This document shows, piece by piece, positions 50,601-59,942 of a stretch of 61,461 nt of DNA (the first letter of the stretch is position 1; every line of letters begins with the position of its first letter). This stretch comes from a virus: positions 1-61,461 of IMG/VR virus record IMGVR_UViG_3300026120_000001. The stretch is one strand, 5' to 3'. The notes under the pieces were generated by a model that saw only the letters and a program-made list of their open reading frames with translations, made no database searches and was not told the DNA's origin. A program made the translations under genes and the position numbers.

Positions 50601-53600
50601 TCAATTTCCTTAGATTCTGGTTTAGTGTTAAGTATTTTACCAAGAATTTCTCTAATTTTATTAAACAGTTTCTTTACAACACCTTCTGTTTCTTGAATTA
50701 CTTCTTGGTTTAAAGAACCATCTTTGTTAAAAAACTTAGTTCCTATTTTTTCAACATTTGTAGCAACCCACTCTTGAAACTGTTCTTCGATATTTTCTCC
50801 ATATTCAAGTCTTATAGCAACACGAAGATCACTACCTTCATCTCTACGAAAAAGATCTCTAGCATAAGATTCAAGTTCTGGAAACTTTTGAAACACCTTG
50901 AATGCGCCAAAGTGACCAATAGCCTCATGAATCAAAGTTCCCATACTATCTGGATGGTTTGTATTTATTGTTATTAAAGCAGTTCCATCATCAGTTATAG
51001 TAAAACCACCATATACTTCAGAATTTTCTTCCATGAAGGTATCAACGGGTTTTCCTTTGTATCTAGCTGGTGATTTAGGATTACCAAAAGCAATTTGAAA
51101 CTTATCCTTTCCAAACAATTTAAATATATCACGAACAGATTTAACCGTCAATGAACGATTATCACCACGTTTCATCTTATTTCTAAGTCTAATTGAACCG
51201 TCTTTTTGAATAGACAATGAATCACTTTTAAGAACAGAGGTGGCATATATTTCAATTTCCTCTAATCTTGAATCATATTCTGTTTTTGAAATAAGACCTT
51301 CTTTTAAATCAGAATCAATCTTGTTTTTTGCTTTTTTTGTTAATCTTTCAACTTTATCAAATTCAGCAGTGTCTTCAGCAACACCTTCAGAAACAACTTC
51401 TGTGGCTGATACACTTCTATCTTCTATTGTTTTATCGTCTTCTGTTGTTTGGTTATCATCATAATTAACTTCTTCAATATAAGAACGAGTATTGAGTTTT
51501 TCAATACTATTTAATATTTCTTTATCTATATCTACATTAATTTTTTTACCTGTGTCTGTTCTAGGATTAATATTGGTGGTAATATATTCTACACCATCTA
51601 TTGTCTCCTTTTTAAACAGATTAATAGAACTACCTTTTTTACTTGTTCTTTTATTCAATAAATTTTTGTGTTTGTCTTGATTATATGGAACAAACCCTTC
51701 AGATAATATCTCTCGCATGGCATTAACATCAGCCATTTGTTTTGGGGTTCTTTCATCTCCAGTTTCTTCAAATCTTTTGTTTGCTTGTTGTTTTCTACCT
51801 TTTTTAGAAGCCTCACCTGTTTTTGTTTTTCTTTCCTGTGCTCTTTCTTTAACAACAGTTTTAGAATCAGGGGTTCCAATTTTTTCGACAATCTCTTCAA
51901 CCAATTTGAAATTTTTTCTAAACCTACCACTTTTACCTTTGGATGGTATATCTAAATTAGTGGCAATATTTCTAATTTGTTCTACAGGCAATTGGTCGAG
52001 TTCTTCAATTGTTGCTTTTTTTTCTGAGATTATCTTATTAAATATCTCAGTGTTGTCTGTAATGGACTTAGGAGCCTCTGTGGTCCCAGAAACTTGTTCT
52101 TGAGTATCTACGGTACCCCCATCAGTTTCTTGAGCTTCTAGTGGTGTTTCTGTGGGTTTAAAGGTTTCAAGTGTTTCTCTATATTTTTGATTAACTTCTT
52201 CTACTGTTGCAGACAATGGGGCGTAGAAAGAAGTTTCTTTTCCCTTATCTCTTATAGTAAACTGCAATGATGGTTCGATTGTTTTTCTTGCGGATTTTAC
52301 ACCTTGTTGTATTCCATCAAAACTAACATTGTCTATTTTCGATGCAATCTCATTACCATGATCAACATCAGCATCTGTCCCCTCTAGGACAGTCAATTCT
52401 GAATCGACTTGTGTGTCAATATCTTTATTTCTTTTATTATTATATATATTAGTAAATAGTTCTTTATACTTAGTAGGTAACTGAGTATCTATAAAATCTT
52501 CTACTTCTTTAGTAGATTCTTCATTAAATATATCTTCATTAAAGGTAACACCATCCTCTGTTTCTCCTTTAATATTGGATGATTCCCAATCAATCACTTT
52601 AACATTACCATCAGTATCAATGATTACATTACCTTCTCTTGATTTCTCATTGTTTTCAAAACCAATATGAAAATCATTATGAAGAACATCATTGTTATGA
52701 ATAGTGGCTAAAGTTTCAGCTAATTTGGTTACTATATTTTCAGCATTTTGATTGTCTTCAGATATTATATTACCAGCATCTTGGCCTTCAACAAAATCAA
52801 CTTCAACTGTGTTTTCATCTATTTGTTTTGTTTCTGGTATGATATTAGTGTCTTTTAATTTGTTATAAACAGATACATCTTTTTCAGCAGCACCTTGTTT
52901 ATACTGTTTTATTATTTTACCCCCCTGTTTTACAACATTGGTTCGTTTTGTGTCTCTAAGTTGAATCGATTCTGTATCGGTTGGTTGCTCATCAACCACA
53001 ATTTCCTCTGTAACGTCCATAGAGGGCTCTGTGGGTTCAGAAACTTCATCAGTAGTAGTCTGAGTAGTTTCATCAGTTTCTTGAGCTTCTAGTGGTGTTT
53101 CTGTGGGTTCTACTATTCCAAGTTCTTGTTGTTCTTCTTGGGTAAGATCCTGTTCTTCTGCAGAAATTTCATCAATGTTTTCAGGAGTAGTAACTTCTTC
53201 TATAGTACCTAAATATTCTCCGGTTTCTGAATCCACTACTTCTAGTGGTTCTAAATTATTTTTTCTTCTATGTGCAACAACTTCAGTTGGTATAGATGAT
53301 ACCACACCAAGACCACCACCAGTTGCTATTGCTGTAGTAGCTCCCTCGATACCTTCACCCAACGCATCCATGAATGTTGCATCTGGGTCGGAACCAAATA
53401 TTTTATTTGAAAAAGTTTGAGCAAAACCAGCTGAAAATTCCTCTATAGCTTCTTCTTTCATAGAATTTTTAACTTTACCAAGGATTCTACCTATAGAATT
53501 ACCCATTATTTTCTTAGCTGTTTTTTCACCAAACTCTTTAGACATAATGGAAAACAATTGTCTAAGTGGTCTTGTTATTTGAACAGAACCTGTACTTTCA

Positions 53601-54940
53601 AACACACCTTCTATAACACCATTAAAAAAAGCATTTAATGTGGCAGCTTCAAAATTTTGTTCTGTTAATCCTTGATCTACTTTATCCCAATATTCATCCA
53701 TTTGTCCAGTTGCTGTTATGGCACCAAGTCCACCAACCATAGTTGCTTGTGGTACTCCAACAACAGAACCAGCTATAATTCCAGCTAATTGGGGTATTTG
53801 ACCTATTGCATTAATGGCCACTCGTTTAGCGGCATCATTGGTTTTGCCTTCAGACAACAGTTTCACAACATTGTCTGGTCCAATATATTTTTGTACTTTT
53901 TCTTGATTTTTCTTTTCTATTTCTTCTAGTTCTTCTGTTGCTGGTGAATCACCAAAATATTTATCTAAAAATCCCCTTTGGTCTCCAGTTGGTAAATTAA
54001 CACCAGGAACCACATTTAAAATTTTGTTTGCTATTGAACCACCCCCCAGAGCAATTTCAGCAACACCCCTAGGAAGTCTATTGATTGATGATGCTAAATT
54101 GGCTAAGTTTCCTTTAAAACTAGCACCAGCAGCCTCACCAAAAGACACCCCTTCGACTTGTTCTTGCTGTGTTTCATCAACAAGTAGTCCAGACATGAAT
54201 TGTTCAAATTCGTTTGGTTCTTCTGTTGTGGTTTCTTGTTCTACAAACTGTTGACCATAAAGATTAGACAGTTCGTCATAGGCGTTCATCACACCTCGTC
54301 TGTGTTGCAAAATCTCGTTGTATTTCTGCTGTTTGATTTCATCAACAGACATATTTTTTATGCGTTCATTATTTGAATATTTTTTTATTTTTTCAGCAAC
54401 ACCACCCAAAGAAAATGTGTTTATTATTTCGTCATTCCAGTCAGTGCCTTTATTGTTAGCAATTTTAATAGCTTCATCCACAACACCAGAACCAGCGTTG
54501 TATGCAGCCAATATTTTATTTACATCACCATCATATTTTTTATCTAATCGATCTACGAATTTAGCAGCAGCCTCAGCAGATTGTTCTGGGTTGTTTGGAT
54601 CTATACCGTATTGTTTTGCTGTGGATGGAATAAACTGAAATAAACCTTTAGCTCCAGTGTGTGATACTGCTGTGGGGTCAAGTCCAGACTCGTGTTTGGC
54701 AATGGCTTGCATGAAAGTCGGATTGAGATTATAATTATCAACCTTTTCTGCAATAACATTCAGAATTGGATTATCATAATTATAAGACTGTGATTGGGGT
54801 TTTTCCACAGTTTGTTTTTCTTGCGTTTCTACACTTTTTGTATCACCAATAAGAGAAAGAAAGTCATCCTCCGTGAAGGATTGACTTTCTTCTTCCTCTG
54901 GTTCTTGTCCTATGAGTGACAGAAATTCTTCTTCATTCAT
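47624..54940 (-). CDS. Giant polyvalent virion protein: transglycosylase, kinase-like and HExxH segments
   Basis: 2438 residues, start ATG at 54940. N-terminal tandem FLSLIG motifs (6-11, 27-32). A lytic transglycosylase (SLT) domain covers about 57-160 with catalytic Glu84 in KHESGLDPT, GLFQF and AAYNAG. Gly-rich hydrophobic stretches at about 370-560 may enter membranes. A protein-kinase-like part at about 660-800 has LHNDFH (HND, Asp756) and KVIDWESSN (Asp784). HEAIGH is at 1338-1343. The C-terminal 400 residues resemble polyvalent-protein-associated domains (for example VGVLGYNPNVFFLQPLSYVN). Probably ejected with the DNA to open the cell wall and modify host proteins. Confidence 0.85.
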   Translation of the reverse strand: MNEEEFLSLIGQEPEEEESQSFTEDDFLSLIGDTKSVETQEKQTVEKPQSQSYNYDNPILNVIAEKVDNYNLNPTFMQAIAKHESGLDPTAVSHTGAKGLFQFIPSTAKQYGIDPNNPEQSAEAAAKFVDRLDKKYDGDVNKILAAYNAGSGVVDEAIKIANNKGTDWNDEIINTFSLGGVAEKIKKYSNNERIKNMSVDEIKQQKYNEILQHRRGVMNAYDELSNLYGQQFVEQETTTEEPNEFEQFMSGLLVDETQQEQVEGVSFGEAAGASFKGNLANLASSINRLPRGVAEIALGGGSIANKILNVVPGVNLPTGDQRGFLDKYFGDSPATEELEEIEKKNQEKVQKYIGPDNVVKLLSEGKTNDAAKRVAINAIGQIPQLAGIIAGSVVGVPQATMVGGLGAITATGQMDEYWDKVDQGLTEQNFEAATLNAFFNGVIEGVFESTGSVQITRPLRQLFSIMSKEFGEKTAKKIMGNSIGRILGKVKNSMKEEAIEEFSAGFAQTFSNKIFGSDPDATFMDALGEGIEGATTAIATGGGLGVVSSIPTEVVAHRRKNNLEPLEVVDSETGEYLGTIEEVTTPENIDEISAEEQDLTQEEQQELGIVEPTETPLEAQETDETTQTTTDEVSEPTEPSMDVTEEIVVDEQPTDTESIQLRDTKRTNVVKQGGKIIKQYKQGAAEKDVSVYNKLKDTNIIPETKQIDENTVEVDFVEGQDAGNIISEDNQNAENIVTKLAETLATIHNNDVLHNDFHIGFENNEKSREGNVIIDTDGNVKVIDWESSNIKGETEDGVTFNEDIFNEESTKEVEDFIDTQLPTKYKELFTNIYNNKRNKDIDTQVDSELTVLEGTDADVDHGNEIASKIDNVSFDGIQQGVKSARKTIEPSLQFTIRDKGKETSFYAPLSATVEEVNQKYRETLETFKPTETPLEAQETDGGTVDTQEQVSGTTEAPKSITDNTEIFNKIISEKKATIEELDQLPVEQIRNIATNLDIPSKGKSGRFRKNFKLVEEIVEKIGTPDSKTVVKERAQERKTKTGEASKKGRKQQANKRFEETGDERTPKQMADVNAMREILSEGFVPYNQDKHKNLLNKRTSKKGSSINLFKKETIDGVEYITTNINPRTDTGKKINVDIDKEILNSIEKLNTRSYIEEVNYDDNQTTEDDKTIEDRSVSATEVVSEGVAEDTAEFDKVERLTKKAKNKIDSDLKEGLISKTEYDSRLEEIEIYATSVLKSDSLSIQKDGSIRLRNKMKRGDNRSLTVKSVRDIFKLFGKDKFQIAFGNPKSPARYKGKPVDTFMEENSEVYGGFTITDDGTALITINTNHPDSMGTLIHEAIGHFGAFKVFQKFPELESYARDLFRRDEGSDLRVAIRLEYGENIEEQFQEWVATNVEKIGTKFFNKDGSLNQEVIQETEGVVKKLFNKIREILGKILNTKPESKEIDDLVSAIFYKVQELQDIPAIVSEAGDAKRQRDLSKPFSEREKIRLKNKIKARTLLETAKSLKGTKNRILRFALNHVYTSGDKQRLIKLVNKANTNDRQNGRFVDKNLQKAIDLIDRASYRGDLSRAVTKFNRASRGLKTKSPDQIKFLINQLTPILEKVNEFRRLDIMYERTSYDAPLNSDGSVKIGPTLGQLLENGYVEIRTNPETNDKRVAFTAKGKKRYKQLKRGFEKLKLEDEIVDVLTYIEAKTYELQELKSQFSDVKNGIKKEKSEKIQKKAQRLIDQAIEYFNEKPDVVDMKFRDVILKKIKDALKTFDLSTVNLEYILNSLDNFDDDGVFKKIVLEPIIEGENKKNEFKKNSIELFQKEISEIKDIATFSEAFTKGLPNFFRNLKRNEKTEVEKTTYTDINGQKFSISKDQRVAIARISESRDGIRHLLSENGGIVLEENSNKVFKLSPQILRDILQDMTVSEKQLARAVGKYFEFQGDEINKVSMKDLGYKLADEENYHPLRTKALTQKYKDQETTLNSFQEFTREAKFNNLKMRKKGSNPIVLEGSIEAMARTNEMVSDYIGMALPIRDIKRLIDDNSAVVKANGKKTTFRDFMIENGKEQELKIIKTILNQIDGTGRERSFRGVVNIFKFFRKLKTVGVLGYNPNVFFLQPLSYVNIWTQGISSFNIFNHKENRRNLSDFIEHSPFLWERYNGAIDRDIGEYMSQASARNMVFPKKGIKKFSERTMEDFVTGEGIMSWITLSDSVAISAVCTDVRKELEKQGYKYDTPEFWDKATKRLETIIRRTQPTFGSAHRPIITNIELLKPLTMFTSQPIKNLMMVRTGINKLKKGIQNKDTKSQMEGIRDLSVVLILQPLLVTTLREGIRTLRGKGEDEEWWKKMLFGYIGANAGMYPLIGGLISSFIRGYPVSGEQPVVESLKTFLGLSNRLTKYAKGVATYKDDEQLRKELVRALSTVGQPATGLSHMYEIIANTTEKLDEMRE
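52120..52158. repeat. 39-base direct repeat, copy A (codes the linker PTETPLEAQETD)
   Basis: Identical to 53071-53109 and 951 bases (317 codons, in frame) away. It codes a Pro/Thr/Glu linker on the C-terminal side of the kinase-like segment of the giant virion protein. Confidence 0.85.
53071..53109. repeat. 39-base direct repeat, copy B (codes the linker PTETPLEAQETD)
   Basis: Identical to 52120-52158. It codes the same linker on the N-terminal side of the kinase-like segment, at about residue 611. The pair brackets the kinase-like module. Confidence 0.85.
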
Positions 54941-56436
54941 TAGTTCATATCCAAAAGGGTGTCTATATATTTAATGGTTTCTGTGAACTTTTTTTGTGAT
55001 TCAGGTGTCCATGTCGCAAACTTTGTTTTGTCTACAGATTTCATTCTGTTTTTAATTTCCATTAGTTGTTCTTTAGACATACCATCAAATTTTTCAAAGT
55101 TGGTTGAGATCGATTGGGCTTTTTCAATCCCACTTTCTGTCATTCTAACTGTTGGGTTTGTGCTAGATCCTTCAGTTGAATACTCTTGTGTTTGTTGGGT
55201 GGACATAGAAGGTCTGGCTATTCCAGTACCAACCAATAAATCATTTACTGTAATTCCTCTTTTTTGTGCAATTGGTTGTAATTCTTTTCTCAATTCATCT
55301 GAAATGTTTCCGGTTTTTCTGAATTGTGATTTAGCTTCTTCCACTAATGTATTATCACCAACCTGATTTCCCCTCGCTGGTTTGTCAAGCATGATATCAG
55401 CAACTGCCTGTCCTTTTTCTATTGCTGAAGCTGTACCGGTTTTTGTTTTATCTCCAGTCGCGGCTGAAAATTTTTGTGCTGCAACAATAGAGGATTGGTT
55501 TTCTTTGGCTAAATCTAATTGTCTATTTAATTCATCCAACTGTTCTTCATAAGCAACCGGGTCAATCGTTTTTTTCTTCTTTTTTTCTTTTAAATCTGTT
55601 ATTTCCTTATTGATTCTGCCAACAATCGTTGCGGCATCCTTTCTCAAATCAAGAAGGGTCGTTGGATCGACTTCCTGTAACTTTTCTTTATTCATTCTTT
55701 TTGATGTGAATTTTTGTCTTTTTCTTTGAATGTTTAATTGTTCGGCTCTTTGTGCTTCAGAAACAGTGGTTGGTCCTATATCTCCAAGACCACGACGTTC
55801 AGAATATTCAGCACCACGTTGGGTTTCATTTTCGGTTCTAAGTTTATCCCCTTCAACGCCGGTTTCCATTTGAATTTTTTGCTGCTGTTGATAATCAGAC
55901 AACTGCTGTCCTCTAGAAAAGGGCTCAGATTCTTGTAGAGCCTTGTTTATGCTGGTATTATCTACATTAGCCATAATACGTGTCATGGTCTTGTAGATAT
56001 CCATGGGGCCTCCTCCGGACTTACTAGTAGCAGCTTGAATCAAAGGTACAGCGAAACCATTAATAACGCGATTAGCGTATTGTTTGCTATCTATTCCTTC
56101 TCCAATTATTCCTTTTTTGGGAGCATATTGTCCAGACTTTTCAAGTCTACCTCTGAGTTTTTCTTTAATTACATTTGGATCTGTTGGTTTGCCACTTTCA
56201 GCAAGACCCATACTCATACCAATATTAGCTAATTCATCATCGTTGAATGAATCAATAACTTGGTTCAAAGAGGTATAAACTATTTCTTTTGCCTTTTTAT
56301 TTTCGTTTAAAAGACGATTGAATTTAATCAACTCGGGCATCTTATTTGATGCAGCAGATATAGCAGAGCCAATATCTCCAATCCAACTGAAATCTTGAAC
56401 ATAATCTCTTGGATTATAGCCGTAATAACCAGCCAT
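54940..56436 (-). CDS. Internal virion / ejection protein
   Basis: 498 residues from ATG at 56436 (AAAGGTGG site; a GTG at 56445 is in frame). N-terminal AGYYGYNPRDYVQDFSWIG, then IGSAISAASNKMPELIKF, with long helical Gln/Lys/Glu-rich parts in the middle and C-terminal third. Position between the giant protein and two more coiled-coil proteins suits an ejected internal protein. No family recognised by motif. Confidence 0.65.
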   Translation of the reverse strand: MAGYYGYNPRDYVQDFSWIGDIGSAISAASNKMPELIKFNRLLNENKKAKEIVYTSLNQVIDSFNDDELANIGMSMGLAESGKPTDPNVIKEKLRGRLEKSGQYAPKKGIIGEGIDSKQYANRVINGFAVPLIQAATSKSGGGPMDIYKTMTRIMANVDNTSINKALQESEPFSRGQQLSDYQQQQKIQMETGVEGDKLRTENETQRGAEYSERRGLGDIGPTTVSEAQRAEQLNIQRKRQKFTSKRMNKEKLQEVDPTTLLDLRKDAATIVGRINKEITDLKEKKKKKTIDPVAYEEQLDELNRQLDLAKENQSSIVAAQKFSAATGDKTKTGTASAIEKGQAVADIMLDKPARGNQVGDNTLVEEAKSQFRKTGNISDELRKELQPIAQKRGITVNDLLVGTGIARPSMSTQQTQEYSTEGSSTNPTVRMTESGIEKAQSISTNFEKFDGMSKEQLMEIKNRMKSVDKTKFATWTPESQKKFTETIKYIDTLLDMN

Positions 56437-56804
56437 TATAACCACCTTTGTCTATCTAAAAACATTCCTTCTACGCGAGTATCTGACATACCGGCGGTTC
56501 TATCAATAGCACCACGTCTAGATTCATCAACCACTTGTTTTTGTAGAGATCTACGTTTTTCAGCCATGTCTTTTTGTTCATCTTCTATTTGCTGGCGTTT
56601 AAATGAGAGTTGTTCTTTATCCAATCTTCGTTGTCTTTCAAAAGATCTTCTATTTATTAACCTTTGTCTCCCAGCATCCAATCGTTGGGTTCTATTCAAT
56701 TTTCTAGACTCTTGTTGGGCTTCCCGCATTCGTTTTGATCGCATTCCAGCACTTATTGCGGCTGTAGTTATACCAACAATAGCAGATATAATTGCTGCTA
56801 CCAT
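56436..56804 (-). CDS. Internal virion protein with membrane segment and coiled coil
   Basis: 122 residues from ATG at 56804 (GGAG nine bases upstream; a GTG at 56813 would add three residues). Hydrophobic start (VAAIISAIVGITTAAISAG), then a very basic Arg/Gln-rich helix (REAQQESRKLNRTQRLDAG). Typical of small ejection proteins. Its stop TAA overlaps the next ATG. Confidence 0.65.
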   Translation of the reverse strand: MVAAIISAIVGITTAAISAGMRSKRMREAQQESRKLNRTQRLDAGRQRLINRRSFERQRRLDKEQLSFKRQQIEDEQKDMAEKRRSLQKQVVDESRRGAIDRTAGMSDTRVEGMFLDRQRWL

Positions 56805-56805
56805 A

Positions 56806-57330
56806 TTACACACTCCACATTTTTATTAAAGCATTTCTTTTCTTTTTATCATTATTTGCTTCATCAAAAACTTTACTTATGATTTCATCTTTGTTTTGTC
56901 TTAGTTCTAGATTTTTTTCAAATTCTTTAAGGAACATTTGAAATTTTCTTTTATTATTATAAGTAAGTTTATTTAAAGCCATTTCTTTTTCAGCCATTTC
57001 TGCTTGCTGAGTACGAATACTATTTTGGAGACTCTGAGCAGACAGTTGGTCTTGTCTATTTTGTTCAGCTAAATATCTTGCTTCTTTCTGTGCTGATTCA
57101 AAAGCATTTTGTGTTGATACGCCTTCTATAATACCAGTGGTTATATCAGCAGCAGCACCAATACCAGTACCTACCATATCTTGTTCAGCAGAAGAAAATT
57201 CACCATCGTTTATAACACCAAGAAAAGACTTTGGGTCTGAAGATGGTGTTTTTACTGAAGATGGTTCTGGTATCACAGATTGATTAAAATGAGTAACCGC
57301 ATCTTCTGAAGAATTTTGTAAAAAATTCAT
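56806..57330 (-). CDS. Internal virion protein, coiled coil
   Basis: 174 residues. A Gly/Ala-rich stretch VGTGIGAAADITTGIIEG at about 50-70 is followed by a long coiled coil (LAEQNRQDQLSAQSLQNSI and FQMFLKEFEKNLELRQNKD). Overlaps the following gene's end. Preceded by AAAGGTATATTAA, as is the next larger gene. Probably ejected or an inner core component. Confidence 0.65.
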   Translation of the reverse strand: MNFLQNSSEDAVTHFNQSVIPEPSSVKTPSSDPKSFLGVINDGEFSSAEQDMVGTGIGAAADITTGIIEGVSTQNAFESAQKEARYLAEQNRQDQLSAQSLQNSIRTQQAEMAEKEMALNKLTYNNKRKFQMFLKEFEKNLELRQNKDEIISKVFDEANNDKKKRNALIKMWSV

Positions 57331-57350
57331 TTAATATACCTTTTTTTTAA

Positions 57351-59915
57351 TTAATCATAACCATATACAACATTTAAATCTGCTACATTTTTGTTGTCTA
57401 TAAATATCGGAGTTACTGAATTACCTCCATTATAATAACAAAAACAGTTGTGTCGAGTAGCATATGCTCCTCCCAAATAATATGTGCCTTCATCCAAAGT
57501 AAAACCTATTTCAGCGGTTGCAAATTTTTGTTCATGACCACCGGGAAATGTTTCTAGTGTATAAATAGTGGCATTTTTGCCGTATAATCCTTTTTCTTTT
57601 TTTTCTTTTAGATACCATGTTTGTCCGTCAAAATTAAATAATTCTCCTTCATCTGGCATTGACTTCAATTCTAAAGAATCAGTTTTGTCTGTATTTGTTT
57701 CATATGCTGGGGAAAAAGAATTAACGCTATCATTTTGTTCCAAACTGTTTCTAATCGTTCTTTGCATAGAATTATCAAGTAAAGTAATACTTCCGGCGTA
57801 TACTTGAGGTTCTTCAATTATTGCGTTTATCGTCATATCATAAGCATCGTCGTAATTTTGTTTTTCTTCAAGCATTCTATTTTTTATAGATTCTATTTCA
57901 GAATCAGTTCTTCTAACAAGAACACCACCTTCTTCTTTATAACTCATTTTCAATAAGTTATTATTAGATAATTCAATGATGGCTCTTAAATTTTGATCAA
58001 AGTCTCCGCCAGAAGAAACTGGTTCTAAATCATTCATAGAAAATGTATCGTTATTTCTAACAAAATTTTCAAAATCATCCAATGTACTAGATTTGTTACC
58101 AAAAAAAGAATATTCTGGGTCTTCGCCATCTGGAAAAATTTTATTTAATTGTTCAAACCCTTCTATAGCATCTCGATTAGCTAAATTTGTAAGATCTGTC
58201 GCTGGGTCTATAGATGGAATTTCAATATCACCAAAAGGAGTGTCTTCAACTTTAACGGCAAACGCATCACCATCATCACCAAAAGAAATATTGGTTGAAA
58301 TTCCATTTAAAATAGCACCTCTAAGTTCCTGTGCATCCATATTATCTGAATTTGGTATATTCAGATCGTGTTGAAAAATATAATCTCTTAAATCAGACTC
58401 ACCCATTTGATCAAGTTGTTTTTCTGTTATTGCATCCGGTGTCATGTCAGTCAATGGGGGGAGCGTAGCAGCTGGTTCATATTCTATTGTTTCAACACCA
58501 TCATTTTCAACCGTTGTGGCTTCATATCTAGATATTTCGTTTCCATCAACATCACTAAACACTATGGTTCCAGTTTCTTCATCAACATTCATCTGAACGC
58601 CGGTTGCAGCTATAGTTTGAGCATCATTAAACCATAAGTCCCACTGTTTTTGTTCTTCTTGATCCATCTGATCATATCCAATAGATTCCTTTGCTTCTCT
58701 TATGGATCTTTCTGAATATGCTGGTGTGTTTTCTATGTGGTTTCTCCACGCTTCTTGATCATCTTCGTCTGACCAATCAACCTCATGTCCATATAGAGAC
58801 ATCATTATTTCATATTGTGATCTAGCTATTTGATTGTCGAAAACATCTTTCCCTTGGTTTTGAAGGTCTGTTATTTGAGTATACAGAAGAGATGTGGCTG
58901 TACCTATTGCAATATCGTTAAATTTATCTCTATCTAATTCCAATTTCTCTTTTTCTATTTCATTACGCGCTAAACCAATCTGAGCTTGCATCATCCTATC
59001 TGCATTTGCTATTCTTTCATTAACGGCAGTATTAAACAGCGATATTCTATTTGCAGCATCTCTAACTGTAATTTCACCAGCAGACACGGCGGCGCTTAAT
59101 TCTTGATTAATTTGTTTAAATGCGTTATTTATATCAGCCTGATATTGTTGTTCATCAAGAGTAGCCCTATTTAAACTAGCGTCAACAAGACTATTTAGTG
59201 CATTAAAAGCTCTTTCTTGAGCAGCAATAGTCAAATCACTAGAAAGTTTACTTCTAGCTATACCTTGTTGTCTATTAAGTTCAGACATCTGGGCCTGTTT
59301 TGCACCCTCGGTCATAAATGGATCTGCTGCTGCCCGCTGTGATTGAGCCAAAATATTAGCGGAACCGGATAGATCAGCTTCTTGTAGGGCACGATTGCGC
59401 ATCTGTCTATCAACTTCAAATCCCTCAGTTGCACCCTGTTCAAGAAGATCCAACGCCCTAGTGTTTTGCTGTTCAGCTTCAGATGTAGACCTATCATCTC
59501 TAAATCTAGAGGCTCTTAACAGGGGATCTTGATTACCTATATTTGTTATGTTTTGTATTGAATCTTGTACCGCATTCATACCCTCAGAAACGGAAGATTC
59601 AGCCTCATTTACGTTACTTATATTCGTAGTGAATGGTAAATTTACATCTGGTGCTTTTTCAACCGTCTGTGATTGTGGTCCACCTACATTGATCGAAGAT
59701 GGTGGTGGAACTGAAAACGAATTTTGTTGGGGGAGAGGTGTTGGAAATGAAGAAACACCGGAAACAAACGAAGATGGTGGGTTTACAACAACAGGATCGG
59801 GACTAGCATATCTATTAGCGGCTTCTCCACCAATACGATAAAAAGTATCACCAGCACTGATATTAATTAATTCTTTTTCGCCGGTTAGTGGGTTTCTTTG
59901 TGATGCAATAGACAT
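57351..59915 (-). CDS. Large internal virion / ejection protein
   Basis: 854 residues. An N-terminal Pro/Ser-rich part (PTPLPQQNSFSVPPPSS) is followed by a long Gln/Ala-rich helical region at about 140-330 (FNALNSLVDASLNRATL, EAQIGLARNEIEKEKLELDRD-like), then an acidic region and a beta-rich C-terminal end with several Cys (RHNCFCYYNGGNS). First gene after the promoter at 59.95 kb. The order with the next three genes resembles a podoviral ejection-protein operon. Confidence 0.68.
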   Translation of the reverse strand: MSIASQRNPLTGEKELINISAGDTFYRIGGEAANRYASPDPVVVNPPSSFVSGVSSFPTPLPQQNSFSVPPPSSINVGGPQSQTVEKAPDVNLPFTTNISNVNEAESSVSEGMNAVQDSIQNITNIGNQDPLLRASRFRDDRSTSEAEQQNTRALDLLEQGATEGFEVDRQMRNRALQEADLSGSANILAQSQRAAADPFMTEGAKQAQMSELNRQQGIARSKLSSDLTIAAQERAFNALNSLVDASLNRATLDEQQYQADINNAFKQINQELSAAVSAGEITVRDAANRISLFNTAVNERIANADRMMQAQIGLARNEIEKEKLELDRDKFNDIAIGTATSLLYTQITDLQNQGKDVFDNQIARSQYEIMMSLYGHEVDWSDEDDQEAWRNHIENTPAYSERSIREAKESIGYDQMDQEEQKQWDLWFNDAQTIAATGVQMNVDEETGTIVFSDVDGNEISRYEATTVENDGVETIEYEPAATLPPLTDMTPDAITEKQLDQMGESDLRDYIFQHDLNIPNSDNMDAQELRGAILNGISTNISFGDDGDAFAVKVEDTPFGDIEIPSIDPATDLTNLANRDAIEGFEQLNKIFPDGEDPEYSFFGNKSSTLDDFENFVRNNDTFSMNDLEPVSSGGDFDQNLRAIIELSNNNLLKMSYKEEGGVLVRRTDSEIESIKNRMLEEKQNYDDAYDMTINAIIEEPQVYAGSITLLDNSMQRTIRNSLEQNDSVNSFSPAYETNTDKTDSLELKSMPDEGELFNFDGQTWYLKEKKEKGLYGKNATIYTLETFPGGHEQKFATAEIGFTLDEGTYYLGGAYATRHNCFCYYNGGNSVTPIFIDNKNVADLNVVYGYD

Positions 59916-59942
59916 AATATACCTTTAAAAACGTGTTATAAT

